NCBI RefSeq assembly: GCF_001984125.1
Contig: NZ_MTQL01000007.1
Coordinates: 1,674,001 to 1,738,000 of the forward strand
Reading direction: 5' to 3'
DNA length: 64,000 nt
DNA from: Leifsonia sp. ALI-44-B
GTDB lineage: Bacteria > Actinomycetota > Actinomycetes > Actinomycetales > Microbacteriaceae
Part shown: piece after piece, positions 18,324-27,371 of the stretch
How the letters are laid out: each line of letters begins with the position of its first letter
Numbering within the stretch: the stretch's first letter is position 1
Notes under the pieces: model-generated
Database searches by the model: none
Seen by the model: the letters and a program-made list of their open reading frames with translations, nothing else
Told to the model about the DNA's origin: nothing
Made by a program: the position numbers and the translations under genes

Positions 18324-18978
18324 CATCGTCGGACTAGGTCTCGGACTCACCGATCGATTTCGCGATTACGTCGAAGAGAAATCCGAGAAGGTCGAGCACC
18401 TCAACGAGAAGGCTCTCGCCTTCGAGGTGAAGGTCTCGCGTCACAACGACAAATCGGGTCGCGCGGGTGACGACCGCGTCGAGCTCACGCTCATCGGCCC
18501 CGGCCCGCTGGTGCGCGCCGAGAGCTCGGGGTCCGACAAATACGTCGCCTTCGACCTCGCAATCGCCAAACTCATCGAGCAGGTGCGCCGCGCAAAAGAC
18601 CGTCGCAAGGTTCACCGCGGAAAGCACCGCACCTCGCTGCACGCTGCGGCCGCCGAGGGGTTTAGCGGCATCGACATCCAGCCCGCCGACGGCGAGATCA
18701 TCGAGGCCGTCGCGACGGGTGCCGTGCCCACGCAGCAGGTCGTCGACGATGAACAGCCCGAGGACTACAGTCCCGTCGTCATCCGCCAGAAGGTCTTCCC
18801 GGCCGAATGGATGACGGTCGACGACGCCGTCGATCGCATGGAACTCGTCGGTCACGACTTCTTCCTGTTCATCGACGCCAAGACCGACCGCCCGAGCGTC
18901 GTCTACCGACGCAAGGGCTGGGACTACGGCGTCATCGGCCTCGACGAAGAGGCGGGCGCCTCGCAGAAACGAGCCTGA
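18313..18978 (+). CDS. hpf: Long-form ribosome hibernation promoting factor
   Basis: 221 residues from GTG 18313, chosen for the gaggagg 5 bases upstream. N-terminal S30AE/YfiA domain (about 1-105; beta-alpha-beta pattern with [19 protein letters not shown] and [21 protein letters not shown]), a linker, and the C-terminal dimerisation domain of the long form (about 160-215: [45 protein letters not shown]). It dimerises 70S ribosomes into inactive 100S particles in stationary phase. The start overlaps the comF end. Confidence 0.95.
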   Translation: METNIVGLGLGLTDRFRDYVEEKSEKVEHLNEKALAFEVKVSRHNDKSGRAGDDRVELTLIGPGPLVRAESSGSDKYVAFDLAIAKLIEQVRRAKDRRKVHRGKHRTSLHAAAAEGFSGIDIQPADGEIIEAVATGAVPTQQVVDDEQPEDYSPVVIRQKVFPAEWMTVDDAVDRMELVGHDFFLFIDAKTDRPSVVYRRKGWDYGVIGLDEEAGASQKRA

Positions 18979-19016
18979 GCACACGCCGTCACGCGCATAA
19001 TCGCGCGGGCTTTCCC

Positions 19017-19055
19017 GAACGCCGCGTGCAGCCATCCGAGCTGCACGCGGCGTTC
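19017..19055. terminator. hpf terminator-like hairpin
   Basis: A perfect 15-bp stem: gaacgccgcgtgcag (19017-19031) with ctgcacgcggcgttc (19041-19055), 9-base loop. It lies 38 bases after the hpf stop. The downstream T content is low (acucauuuac), so efficiency is uncertain. Confidence 0.65.
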
Positions 19056-19090
19056 ACTCATTTACAGCGTGTGCACACCGGTCGCCCCGC

Positions 19091-19123
19091 TAACATAGAG
19101 TGCGGTCCGGGCAGAATTGCCCG
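19091..19123 (+). promoter_or_regulatory. secA promoter and leader
   Basis: TAACAT at 19091-19096 is a good -10; transcription would start near 19103, leaving about 127 bases of leader. The leader begins with a small hairpin, cgggca (19108-19113) with tgcccg (19118-19123). GGAG lies 8 bases before the GTG. The 251 bases between hpf and secA hold the hpf hairpin and this leader and nothing else I recognise. Confidence 0.4.
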
Positions 19124-19229
19124 ACGTCAGTCGTGCACACGGCACGACGCGCTCACACGATCGGCGCCCACGGGCATCGAACATCGCGCGGCGCATATGA
19201 CGCGCACCGAGACAACTGGAGTTCAATTC

Positions 19230-22073
19230 GTGGCCTCAATTCTGGAGAAGGTTCTTCGAGTCGGCGAAGGACGCACGCTGAGGAAGCTAGAGAACCTCGC
19301 GAAAGCGGTCAACGCCCTCGAAGACGACTTCGCCGACCTCACCGACGAAGAACTGAAGAACGAAACCGCCGAGCTGCGCGGCCGACACGAGAAGGGCGAG
19401 TCGCTCGACGACCTGCTGCCCGAGGCGTTCGCCGCCGTTCGCGAGGCCTCCAAGCGCACCCTCGGCCTGCGGCACTTCGACGTGCAGCTCATGGGTGGCG
19501 CGGCGCTCCACCTCGGCAACATCGCCGAGATGAAGACCGGTGAGGGCAAGACGCTCGTCGCCACGCTCCCGGCCTACCTCAACGCCATCGCGGGCAAGGG
19601 CGTTCACGTCATCACGGTCAACGACTACCTCGCCACCTACCAGTCCGAGCTCATGGGTCGCGTCTTCCGTGCCCTCGGCATGACCACGGGTGTCATCCTC
19701 TCGGGCCAGACGCCCGCCGAGCGCCGCGAGCAGTACGCGGCCGACATCACCTACGGCACCAACAACGAATTCGGCTTCGACTACCTGCGCGACAACATGG
19801 CCTGGCAGTCGGCGGACCTCGTGCAGCGCGGCCACTTCTTCGCCGTGGTCGACGAGGTCGACTCCATCCTCATCGACGAGGCGCGCACGCCGCTCATCAT
19901 CTCGGGCCCGTCGTCGGGTGAGGCCAACCGGTGGTTCACCGAGTTCGCGCGCATCGCCAAGACGCTCACGCCCGGTGAAGACTACGAGGTCGACGAGAAG
20001 AAGCGCACCGTCGGTGTGCTCGAGCCCGGCATCGAGAAGATCGAGGACTACCTCGGCATCGACAACCTCTATGAGTCGGCCAACACGCCGCTCATCTCGT
20101 TCCTCAACAACAGCATCAAGGCCGTCGCCCTCTTCAAGAAAGACAAGGACTACGTCGTGATGAACGGCGAGGTCATGATCGTCGACGAGCACACGGGCCG
20201 CATCCTGATGGGCCGCCGCTACAACGAGGGCATCCACCAGGCCATCGAGGCCAAGGAGGGCGTGGCCGTCAAGGCCGAGAACCAGACGCTCGCCACCGTC
20301 ACGCTGCAGAACTACTTCCGCCTCTACGAGAAGCTGTCCGGCATGACCGGTACGGCCGAGACCGAGGCCGCCGAGTTCATGTCCACCTACAAGCTCGGCG
20401 TGGTGGCCATCCCCACCAACCGCAGCATGCAGCGCATCGACCAGTCCGACCTCGTCTACAAGAACGAAGAGACGAAGTTCCAGCAGGTCGTCGAAGACAT
20501 CGCCGAGCGCCACGAGAAGGGTCAGCCCGTCCTCGTCGGCACCACGAGCGTCGAGAAGAGCGAATACCTCTCTCGCCTGCTGGCGAAGAAGGGCATCCGG
20601 CACGAGGTCCTCAACGCCAAGAACCACGCGCGTGAGGCCGCCATCGTTGCCCAGGCGGGTCGCCTCGGCTCCGTCACCGTGGCCACCAACATGGCCGGCC
20701 GCGGAACCGACATCATGCTGGGCGGCAACGCCGAGTTCCTCGCCGTTCAGGAAATGAACCAGAAGGGTCTGAGCCCCGTCGAGACCCCCGAAGAATACGA
20801 AGCCCAGTGGGACGACGTGTTCAAGGCCGTCAAGGCCGAGGTCGGCGAAGAGGCCGAAAAGGTCATCGCCGCCGGCGGCCTCTACGTGCTCGGCACCGAG
20901 CGCCACGAGTCCCGCCGCATCGACAACCAGCTGCGCGGTCGTTCCGGCCGTCAGGGCGACCCGGGCGAGAGCCGCTTCTACCTGTCGCTCACCGACGACC
21001 TCATGCGCCTGTTCAACTCGGGCGCCGCCGAAGCCCTCATGGGCCGCAACGGCGTGCCCGACGACATCGCCATCGAGTCGAAGGTCGTCAGCCGGGCCAT
21101 CCGCAGCGCGCAGTCGCAGGTCGAGTCGCGCAACGCCGAGATCCGCAAGAACGTGCTCAAGTACGACGACGTCCTCAACCGCCAGCGCGAGGCCATCTAC
21201 TCCGACCGCCGCCACATCCTCGAGGGTGACGATCTGCACGAACGCACGCAGAAGTTCCTCGAGAGCGTCATCGACGAGGTCCTCGACGTGCACGTGGCCG
21301 ACGGCAACGGCGACGACTGGGACTTCGACGCCCTGTGGGTCGAACTGAAGACGCTCTACCCGATCGGCCTCACGGTCGACGAGGTCGTTGCCGAGGCCGG
21401 CCGCAAGGGCAAGCTCGACCGCGACTTCCTGCGCCGCGAGATCCTGTCCGACGCGAAGCTCGCCTACAAGCGCCGCGAAGAGCAGCTCGGCTCCGAGGCC
21501 ATGCGTGAACTCGAGCGCCGCGTCGTGCTGCAGGTCATCGACCGCCGCTGGCGCGACCACCTCTACGAGATGGACTACCTGAAGGACGGCATCGGGCTGC
21601 GCGCCATGGCGCAGCGCGACCCGCTGGTCGAGTACCAGCGCGAGGGTTACGCCATGTTCCAGCAGATGATGGGCCAGATCCGCGAAGAATCCGTGGGCTA
21701 CCTCTTCAACCTCGAGGTCGAAGTGAACCGCCCGTCGGCGGACGACATCGCGGCCACCGTCTCCGCCAAGGGACTCGAGCGACCCGCCGGCGAAGAGGAG
21801 AAGCTCAGCTTCACCGCCGCCAACGACGCGGGCGAGGTCGAGGTGCGCAACCAGAAGGGCCAGATCGAGAAGGCGGCCACCAACCGTGCGCAGCGTCAGG
21901 CCGAGAGCCAGAAGGCCGCAGCAGCCGCCGACGGCGACGAGCCTGCCGAGGCCCCGAGCCGCCCGCAAGACGCCCCCAAGGGCGGCGCACGCGGCGCGTT
22001 CGGGCAGTCGTCAGGCTCAGCGCCCGCGGCCGCCAACCGCGCCGAACGTCGCGGCCAGGCCAAGAAGAAGTAA
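19230..22073 (+). CDS. secA: Preprotein translocase ATPase SecA
   Basis: 947 residues from GTG 19230 ([17 protein letters not shown]); an ATG 32 bases upstream gives a non-family extension. Motor ATPase that drives Sec-dependent export through SecYEG. Walker A is [11 protein letters not shown], the DEAD-like motif is [21 protein letters not shown], and the second RecA fold has [12 protein letters not shown] and [10 protein letters not shown]. The C-terminus is a charged tail ending [10 protein letters not shown] and lacks the Cys-rich zinc motif of proteobacterial SecA, as usual for actinobacterial SecA1. Confidence 0.98.
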   Translation: MASILEKVLRVGEGRTLRKLENLAKAVNALEDDFADLTDEELKNETAELRGRHEKGESLDDLLPEAFAAVREASKRTLGLRHFDVQLMGGAALHLGNIAEMKTGEGKTLVATLPAYLNAIAGKGVHVITVNDYLATYQSELMGRVFRALGMTTGVILSGQTPAERREQYAADITYGTNNEFGFDYLRDNMAWQSADLVQRGHFFAVVDEVDSILIDEARTPLIISGPSSGEANRWFTEFARIAKTLTPGEDYEVDEKKRTVGVLEPGIEKIEDYLGIDNLYESANTPLISFLNNSIKAVALFKKDKDYVVMNGEVMIVDEHTGRILMGRRYNEGIHQAIEAKEGVAVKAENQTLATVTLQNYFRLYEKLSGMTGTAETEAAEFMSTYKLGVVAIPTNRSMQRIDQSDLVYKNEETKFQQVVEDIAERHEKGQPVLVGTTSVEKSEYLSRLLAKKGIRHEVLNAKNHAREAAIVAQAGRLGSVTVATNMAGRGTDIMLGGNAEFLAVQEMNQKGLSPVETPEEYEAQWDDVFKAVKAEVGEEAEKVIAAGGLYVLGTERHESRRIDNQLRGRSGRQGDPGESRFYLSLTDDLMRLFNSGAAEALMGRNGVPDDIAIESKVVSRAIRSAQSQVESRNAEIRKNVLKYDDVLNRQREAIYSDRRHILEGDDLHERTQKFLESVIDEVLDVHVADGNGDDWDFDALWVELKTLYPIGLTVDEVVAEAGRKGKLDRDFLRREILSDAKLAYKRREEQLGSEAMRELERRVVLQVIDRRWRDHLYEMDYLKDGIGLRAMAQRDPLVEYQREGYAMFQQMMGQIREESVGYLFNLEVEVNRPSADDIAATVSAKGLERPAGEEEKLSFTAANDAGEVEVRNQKGQIEKAATNRAQRQAESQKAAAAADGDEPAEAPSRPQDAPKGGARGAFGQSSGSAPAAANRAERRGQAKKK

Positions 22074-22125
22074 CGCTCGCCCGTCGCGCCCCGTCCACCG
22101 ACGACGGCCCGGCAGGCCGAGCTCA

Positions 22126-22161
22126 CGAAGGGTGCCACTCCTCAGGGGGTGGCACCCTTCG
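22126..22161. terminator. secA / DUF6459 bidirectional terminator-like hairpin
   Basis: A perfect 13-bp stem, cgaagggtgccac (22126-22138) and gtggcacccttcg (22149-22161), 10-base loop, 53 bases after the secA stop and between convergent genes. It is followed by cgcugucuugcu. The remainder of the 271-base gap (to 22344) is GC-rich with no supportable gene. Confidence 0.7.
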
Positions 22162-22344
22162 CGCTGTCTTGCTCCGGGTTGCGCCCCTCGCACGGCGGAG
22201 GACAGGGGTGGCACGCGATACTCTGCCGCGCGATAAGGCCGGCCCGTCGGGCTGCAGTCGGCAGGGGCGGCGCCCTTCGCGTTGCGCGGGCACCGGGCCA
22301 GAGCGAGCGCGCCAGCACGGTCACCGGGGGGCCCGCACGGGCGG

Positions 22345-22848
22345 CTACAGAACGTGGATGGCACTCGCGCGCCACCGGCCCCCCTCCCACTCGATACGGA
22401 TGGCGACGGCGCGCGTGCGATCGCGCATGGTGACCGTCACGACACCGTCGACGATGGTCTCCCCGGTGCGGAAGGCGCTGACGCGCGTGCCGAGGATCAC
22501 GGGACGCTTGCCGACCGCCCCGCGCACCCGGCGCGCTCGGCTGGCGACGGTTACGCGGATGCTGAGGTGTTCGTAGACCTCGCGCGTGACCCAGCGGCCC
22601 AGCTGCTCCAGGTCGCGCGCCCCGGCGATCACCTCGATGGCCGACAGGGCCAGGTTTTCGAGCACGGGTTCGGGCGTTCGGATGTCGCGTGCCGCCGCAT
22701 CCGACGCGTGCCGGACGACTGGGCCCCGATCGGATGTGTGCTCGCTGCTGTACTCGGTGACACCCGTGACGACGCGGAGGCCGTCCTGGCCGGTTGCGCT
22801 GACTGTCGTGGGGGAGTCGGACGGCGTGTTCGGAAAAGGCGGTGTCAT
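22345..22848 (-). CDS. DUF6459 (Rv3235-like) protein
   Basis: 167 residues from the ATG at 22848, picked because AAGGAG lies 5 bases upstream; an upstream in-frame ATG adds 50 residues of unrelated sequence. A disordered N-terminal 60 residues precede a compact alpha+beta domain (helix NLALSAIEVIAGARDLEQLGRWVTREVYEHL, then strands to the C-terminus). It matches the small proteins conserved beside secA in actinobacteria. No function is known. It is convergent with secA and divergent from pdtaS. Confidence 0.7.
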   Translation of the reverse strand: MTPPFPNTPSDSPTTVSATGQDGLRVVTGVTEYSSEHTSDRGPVVRHASDAAARDIRTPEPVLENLALSAIEVIAGARDLEQLGRWVTREVYEHLSIRVTVASRARRVRGAVGKRPVILGTRVSAFRTGETIVDGVVTVTMRDRTRAVAIRIEWEGGRWRASAIHVL

Positions 22849-22910
22849 GCGGCTCCTTGATCTCTCGGCACACGGCGAGAGGACCACTGCCCTCCCGGCG
22901 CGCGCCGAGT

Positions 22911-22933
22911 GACCGTCAGAAAATCTGACGGTC
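22911..22933. promoter_or_regulatory. Perfect palindrome between DUF6459 and pdtaS
   Basis: gaccgtcaga (22911-22920) and tctgacggtc (22924-22933) form a perfect 10-bp inverted repeat with an AAA centre, 63 bases upstream of the DUF6459 ATG and 136 bases upstream of the pdtaS GTG. It has the size and symmetry of an operator; it is not followed by a T run. The 220-base gap also contains TGTGGAAAA at 23024-23032, whose complement TTTTCCACA resembles a DnaA box. Confidence 0.45.
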
Positions 22934-23056
22934 GGTTCGGATACGGTGCCGCCGGGTGGGGGAGGAGCGACGAAGGGCAACTCAATCAGGTGCGCCACCG
23001 GTCGGTCTAGAGCATCGTTGCCCTGTGGAAAACCGAGTCGGGTCGCCGCGCCCCCA

Positions 23057-23062
23057 TAGACT
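23057..23062 (+). promoter_or_regulatory. Leaderless -10 of pdtaS
   Basis: TAGACT lies exactly 6 bases before the GTG start; no Shine-Dalgarno is present. Confidence 0.5.
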
Positions 23063-23068
23063 GGTCGG

Positions 23069-24562
23069 GTGTCAACGCTCAGTGATTTGGTTCATGCCCA
23101 GGGTCTCTCCACCGATGCCGAGGTCGACTGGTTGCACATGCTCGTGGGCGACGCGCAGTTGCTCGCCGACCTCGCCTTCGCCGATATCGTGCTGTGGATT
23201 CCCACCCCCGACGAGGGTTTCATCGCCGTGGCGCACTACCGCCCCTCGAGCGCGGCAACGCTGTTCTACCGCGACTTCGTGGGCCAGGCGATCAAGCCGC
23301 AGTGGCGCAAACAGGTCACCGACGCCTTCGAATCCGGCAAGATCATCGACTCGTCGGCACCGGACTGGTACGAAGAGACCCCCACGCGCGTGCGGGCGGT
23401 TCCCGTCATCCGCCGTCTGACCTCCTCGGGCTCCGAGAATGCGCCGACGCCCATCGCTGTGCTCACCCGCCACACCAACCTGGGCGAGGCGCGCACACCG
23501 AGCCGCCAAGAGCTCACGTTCAACGACTGCGCCAACGACCTGTTCCAGATGATCGCGACGGGCGACTTTCCCGACCTGTCGGCCCCCACGGGCCCCCGAC
23601 GCGGCGCACCGCGCGCCTCCGACGGCCTCATTCGCCTCGACGTCGAGGGCATCACCACGTTCGCCAGCCCCAACGCGCTGTCGGCCTTCAACCGCATGGG
23701 TTTCGCCGAAGAGCTCGAGGGCGAGTCATTGGCCGAGGTCACCACGCAGATCCTTCCGTCGAAGCAGGACATCGACGAGTCGCTGCCGCTCGTCGTCACG
23801 GGCCGGGCGCCGTGGCGCACCGACATCGAGGCCCGCGGTGTGACGGTGTCGTTGCGCGCCATCCCCCTGCGCCACAACGGCGAGCGGGTGGGTGCCATCG
23901 TGCTGTGCCGCGACGTCTCCGAGCTGCGGCACCAGGAGCGCGAGCTCATCACCAAAGACGCGACCATCCGCGAGATCCACCACCGCGTCAAGAACAACCT
24001 GCAGACGGTCGCGTCGTTGCTCCGCATCCAGGCCCGCCGCACGCATTCCGACGGGGCGCGCGAGGCGCTCACACAGGCCATGCGTCGCGTCGCCGCCATC
24101 GCCGTCGTGCACGACACGCTGTCAGAGGGCCTCAACCAGCAGGTCGACTTCGACGAGGTCTTCGACCGCGTGCTCATGCTCATCGCCGAGGTGGCGTCGT
24201 CGCACAACACCACGGTGCACCCCAAGAAGACGGGCACGTTCGGCGTCCTGCCGAGCGAATACGCCACGCCCCTCGCCCTGGCGCTGACCGAGCTGGTCAC
24301 CAACGCCGTCGAGCACGGCCTGGCGGGTCGCGAGGGCGAGGTCGAGATCGTCGCCGAACGCACGGATGAGGGTCTGTCCGTGCTCGTGCGCGACGACGGC
24401 TACGGCCTTCCCGAGGGCAAGGTCGGTTCGGGTCTCGGCACGCAGATCGTTCGCACGCTGATCCAGGGCGAGCTGGGCGGCACCATCGACTGGCACACCG
24501 TCACGGGCAGCGGCACCGAGGTCACCATCGAGATGCCGTTCCGCTACATCGAGACCTCTTAG
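23069..24562 (+). CDS. pdtaS: Sensor histidine kinase PdtaS-like (HisKA_2/HWE type)
   Basis: 497 residues, soluble. N-terminal GAF-like domain (about 1-150), PAS domain (about 185-295), then the HisKA_2 dimerisation region REIHHRVKNNLQTVASLLRIQARR and a HATPase_c domain with LTELVTNAVEHGL, DDGYGLP and GSGLGTQIV. This is the architecture of mycobacterial PdtaS, which with the RNA-binding antiterminator PdtaR senses nutrient, metal and NO-type signals. PdtaR is not in the window. It is convergent with whiB1, the same pairing as in Mycobacterium. Confidence 0.9.
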   Translation: MSTLSDLVHAQGLSTDAEVDWLHMLVGDAQLLADLAFADIVLWIPTPDEGFIAVAHYRPSSAATLFYRDFVGQAIKPQWRKQVTDAFESGKIIDSSAPDWYEETPTRVRAVPVIRRLTSSGSENAPTPIAVLTRHTNLGEARTPSRQELTFNDCANDLFQMIATGDFPDLSAPTGPRRGAPRASDGLIRLDVEGITTFASPNALSAFNRMGFAEELEGESLAEVTTQILPSKQDIDESLPLVVTGRAPWRTDIEARGVTVSLRAIPLRHNGERVGAIVLCRDVSELRHQERELITKDATIREIHHRVKNNLQTVASLLRIQARRTHSDGAREALTQAMRRVAAIAVVHDTLSEGLNQQVDFDEVFDRVLMLIAEVASSHNTTVHPKKTGTFGVLPSEYATPLALALTELVTNAVEHGLAGREGEVEIVAERTDEGLSVLVRDDGYGLPEGKVGSGLGTQIVRTLIQGELGGTIDWHTVTGSGTEVTIEMPFRYIETS

Positions 24563-24581
24563 CAACCCCGCGCACACAGAA

Positions 24582-24622
24582 ACGTCCCGGTGCGAATCTG
24601 GTGAGGATTCGCACCGGGACGT
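24582..24622. terminator. pdtaS / whiB1 bidirectional terminator
   Basis: A perfect 17-bp stem (24582-24598 with 24606-24622) around the 7-base loop tggtgag, between two convergent genes. On the minus strand it is followed by a T-rich stretch (cgtttctgtgtg), so it best serves whiB1. Confidence 0.8.
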
Positions 24623-24688
24623 CGGTGCTGTGTGCGGAATGCGGCGGTGCTAGGTGGCCGCGTATGAGTCTGTGGTGAGGTGCTCCGA

Positions 24689-24937
24689 CTAGGAGGCGCG
24701 GCGTGCGCGGGCCGCACGGCGCTTGAGGGCACGTCGTTCGTCTTCGCTGAGGCCGCCCCAGACGCCCGAGTCCTGTCCGGTCTCGAGCGCGTACTGCAGG
24801 CATACTTCGGTGACCGAGCAGCGTGCGCAGACGGCCTTGGCCTTGTCGATCTGGTCGACAGCCGGACCCGTGTTCCCGACGGGGAAGAAGAGTTCGGGGT
24901 CCGCCGTGAGGCAAGCAGCCTTATCGCGCCAATCCAT
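24689..24937 (-). CDS. whiB1: WhiB-family iron-sulfur regulator (WhiB1-like)
   Basis: 82 residues from the ATG with AAAGGAG 6 bases upstream; the longer frame is leader sequence. Four cluster-binding cysteines are at 9, 37, 40 and 46, followed by the GVWGG turn (58-62) and a basic tail RRALKRRAARARRA that contacts DNA. The short length, the start MDWRDKAACL and the position beside pdtaS fit WhiB1, the NO-sensitive essential regulator that partners with sigma factor region 4. Confidence 0.95.
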   Translation of the reverse strand: MDWRDKAACLTADPELFFPVGNTGPAVDQIDKAKAVCARCSVTEVCLQYALETGQDSGVWGGLSEDERRALKRRAARARRAS

Positions 24938-25298
24938 GGGGGTGCTCCTTTTGTGATTCTCGGGGATGTCGACCGATCGGTCGAGAGTTCGTCGAGGCCG
25001 AGTTGCAGAGTGGTTTCCGTCTGGATGTCTTGTGCAGCGTTCGCACCCCCGAAGTCGTGTTTTCATAAGCACGCCACAAAACGCGTCGATCTGACGCGAA
25101 TTGTCGTGTGAAATGAACCCAGTAGACTTCGGTATCATCGCCCGCTCGCAGCGGTTCGATAAGAGGATGCTCTTCGTGCACCGATCACCGATCGGAATGT
25201 GCTCACCACCCTGTGAGCGTCAACTCAGCCTCAAATATGGTCGCATACTGGATGTGGCAAATCAATAGTTTTGTATGGGATTCGTGGTGACTTCGCAC
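24938..25298. promoter_or_regulatory. Intergenic region between whiB1 and the small membrane protein
   Basis: About 360 bases, locally AT-richer than the surroundings. It contains the 16-bp perfect palindrome tcgaccgatcggtcga (24969-24984), 31 bases upstream of the whiB1 ATG, and an inverted repeat gctcac-N6-gtgagc (25201-25218). I could not identify a confident whiB1 -10; CATACT at 25244-25249 could serve the plus-strand gene. The size suggests a long whiB1 leader or several regulatory sites. Confidence 0.4.
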
Positions 25299-25736
25299 AT
25301 GTCTGATTCTGAGAGTTCAACTCCCGTTCACGGGCGACACGCCGGTGGGCCGCTGTTTACGGCGCTCATTATCCTGTTGTTCATCGAAGCGGCGGGCATG
25401 ATTGCGGTCACGGGCTGGCTCGTGGTGGACCTCTTCACGCTCACGCCCGACTCCTACACGAGCGCGATTGCGATACTCGTTCTCGCGATTCTGGCGTCGA
25501 TCTGGATCAGCGCCGTCGCGGTGTCGTCCATCCGCCGGGCACCGTGGATCCGCGCCGGAGCCGTCATCTGGCAAATTCTGCAGCTGTCGGTCGCGGTCGG
25601 CGCCCTGCAGGGCACGTTCGCGCGCGCCGACATCGGCCTGGCGCTGCTGATCCCGTCGCTGCTCGGCCTCGTCCTGCTGTTCATGCCGCCCGTCGTGGCC
25701 GCCGTGAAGCGCCCTGACGAATACCCCGCCGAGTAG
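25299..25736 (+). CDS. Small four-helix membrane protein, unknown function
   Basis: 145 residues from ATG 25299 (GGTGA about 8 bases upstream); an in-frame ATG at 25275 would add eight residues. A polar Ser/His-rich N-terminus precedes four hydrophobic segments (about 18-45, 54-76, 86-105, 112-132) and a short charged tail. I do not recognise a family with a known function. It is convergent with bcp, 19 bases apart. Confidence 0.6.
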   Translation: MSDSESSTPVHGRHAGGPLFTALIILLFIEAAGMIAVTGWLVVDLFTLTPDSYTSAIAILVLAILASIWISAVAVSSIRRAPWIRAGAVIWQILQLSVAVGALQGTFARADIGLALLIPSLLGLVLLFMPPVVAAVKRPDEYPAE

Positions 25737-25755
25737 CCTCGGGCCAGCGGCCGCT

Positions 25756-26235
25756 CTAAGCGTCGACGCCGAGCTTCTTGCGCAGCGACGCGACGTGGCC
25801 GGTTGCCTTCACATTGTAGAGCGCCAACTCGATCAGCCCGTCGGTGCCGATGACGAAGGTGGAGCGCAGCACACCCGTCACGACCTTGCCGTAGAGGTTC
25901 TTCTCGCCATAGGCGCCGTAGGCCTGGTGCACGGCGAGGTCGGCGTCGCTCAGCAGCGGGAACGTGAGCTCGTCGCGCGCGGCGAACTCGGCCAGCTTGG
26001 CGGGGGAGTCTTTCGAGACACCGAGAACCGTGTAACCGGCACCGGCGAGCGACGCGATGTTGTCGCGAAAATCACACGCCTGGGTGGTGCAGCCCGGCGT
26101 CATGGCGGCGGGGTAGAAGTAGAGGATGACCTTTTGGCCGGCGTAGTCGGCATTGCTGACCATCTCTCCGTCTTGGTTCTGCAACGAGAAGACGGGGGCC
26201 GGGTCACCGGCGGACAAACGGATGCTTTCGGTCAT
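25756..26235 (-). CDS. bcp: Thioredoxin-dependent peroxiredoxin Bcp
   Basis: 159 residues. Reduces hydrogen peroxide and organic hydroperoxides in the cytoplasm using thioredoxin. The active site is FYPAAMTPGCTTQACDFRD, with peroxidatic Cys49 and resolving Cys54 five residues later, the Bcp/PrxQ arrangement. STFVIGTDG is the conserved C-terminal strand. Leaderless: TAGAAT at 26242-26247 (minus strand) is 6 bases from the ATG. Confidence 0.95.
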   Translation of the reverse strand: MTESIRLSAGDPAPVFSLQNQDGEMVSNADYAGQKVILYFYPAAMTPGCTTQACDFRDNIASLAGAGYTVLGVSKDSPAKLAEFAARDELTFPLLSDADLAVHQAYGAYGEKNLYGKVVTGVLRSTFVIGTDGLIELALYNVKATGHVASLRKKLGVDA

Positions 26236-26241
26236 GCATCC

Positions 26242-26247
26242 ATTCTA
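26242..26247 (-). promoter_or_regulatory. Leaderless -10 of bcp
   Basis: TAGAAT on the minus strand, 6 bases from the bcp ATG. No SigR-type sequence is seen here, so peroxide control of bcp is not evident. Confidence 0.5.
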
Positions 26248-26339
26248 GGTTCGCGGTCTGACAACGCCCGCCGCGCGGGGTGCACGCTTACCGCGCAGAT
26301 CGGTGGCCCACAGATCGGCCGTCGGCAGAGCACGCCCGC

Positions 26340-27371
26340 TCAGGCGAAGGTTGTGAGCAGGCGCTGCAACGAGTCGAGCCGCGCCGGGCCGTTGGCGCCG
26401 AGCTCGCCCGATTCGGCGGCCTCGATGATGGCGCAATCGGGCGCGTCGGGCAGGTGCGTGCAGCCCCGCGGGCACCGCTCGGCCACGACGGCGAGATCGC
26501 TGAAGGCCTTGAGGATGTTGTCGGTGTTGATGTGCCCGAGACCGAACGACCGCACGCCGGGCGTATCGATGACCCATCCGGCCCCCTCTGGCCGCTGGAA
26601 GCGATAGGAGATCGTGGACGAGGACGTGTGCCGCCCGCGGCCCGTCACGAGGTTCACGTGGCCCGTGGCGCGTTCGGCCGTGGGCACGAGCGCGTTGACG
26701 AGCGTCGACTTGCCCACACCCGAGTGCCCCACGAAGACCGTGCTGTGCCCCACGAGAGCCGCGCCGATCTCGTCGACGGGCATGGCGCCCTGGCGTGAGG
26801 TGTAGACGGGAAAGTCGAGTCCCGTGAAGTTCTTGAGAAAATCGCTCGGGTCGGCGAGGTCGGTCTTGGTGATGCACAGGATGGGCTCGATGCCGGCGTC
26901 GTAGGCGGCGATGAGGTAGCGGTCCACGAGCCGGGCCCGCGGTTCGGGGTTGGCGGCCGCCACGACGAGCAGCATCTGGTCGGCGTTCGCCACGATCACG
27001 CGCTCGACCTCGTCGGTGTCGTCGGCGCTGCGGCGCAGCAACGTGGAGCGTTCGCGCACGCGCACGACGCGCCCGAGCGTGCCCTCGTCGCCGGTGAGGT
27101 CGCCCACGACATCCACCTGATCGCCCGTGACGGGTTTCATGCGCAATTCACGAGCGCGGGATGCCGAGATGCGGTGTTCGTTCTCGCCGTCCTCGTCGAC
27201 GAGCAACGAGTAACGGCCGCGGTCGACCCCGAGCACGCGCGCGATCTGGGCATCCTCGTGGGCCGGACGGGTCTTGGTGCGCGGCCGGTTGCCCTTGGGG
27301 TTCGGCCGCACCTTGATGCGCGATTCGTCGTAGTCGGGCTCGTCGTCCTCGCCCGTGTCCCACCAGGTCAT
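26340..27371 (-). CDS. rsgA: Ribosome small-subunit-dependent GTPase RsgA
   Basis: 343 residues, start at MTWWDTGED overlapping the aroA stop as TGATG. An OB-fold N-terminus is followed by a circularly permuted GTPase domain: G4-like ITKTDL comes before the P-loop GHSGVGKST, then DTPG. The C-terminal zinc module is CPRGCTHLPDAPDC (Cys-x4-Cys-x-His-x5-type). RsgA assists late 30S maturation. The aroA-rsgA pairing and one-base overlap are common in actinobacteria. Confidence 0.96.
   Translation of the reverse strand: MTWWDTGEDDEPDYDESRIKVRPNPKGNRPRTKTRPAHEDAQIARVLGVDRGRYSLLVDEDGENEHRISASRARELRMKPVTGDQVDVVGDLTGDEGTLGRVVRVRERSTLLRRSADDTDEVERVIVANADQMLLVVAAANPEPRARLVDRYLIAAYDAGIEPILCITKTDLADPSDFLKNFTGLDFPVYTSRQGAMPVDEIGAALVGHSTVFVGHSGVGKSTLVNALVPTAERATGHVNLVTGRGRHTSSSTISYRFQRPEGAGWVIDTPGVRSFGLGHINTDNILKAFSDLAVVAERCPRGCTHLPDAPDCAIIEAAESGELGANGPARLDSLQRLLTTFA

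Noticed and set aside
19287-21968. 893-codon minus-strand ORF opposite secA
   Set aside because: It is an antisense shadow of secA with Leu/Val/Gly-rich translation and no recognisable domain or ribosome-binding site.
25201-25218. CRP site ahead of whiB1
   Set aside because: gctcac-N6-gtgagc has the half-sites in the reverse order to TGTGA-N6-TCACA, so it is an inverted repeat but not a CRP consensus.
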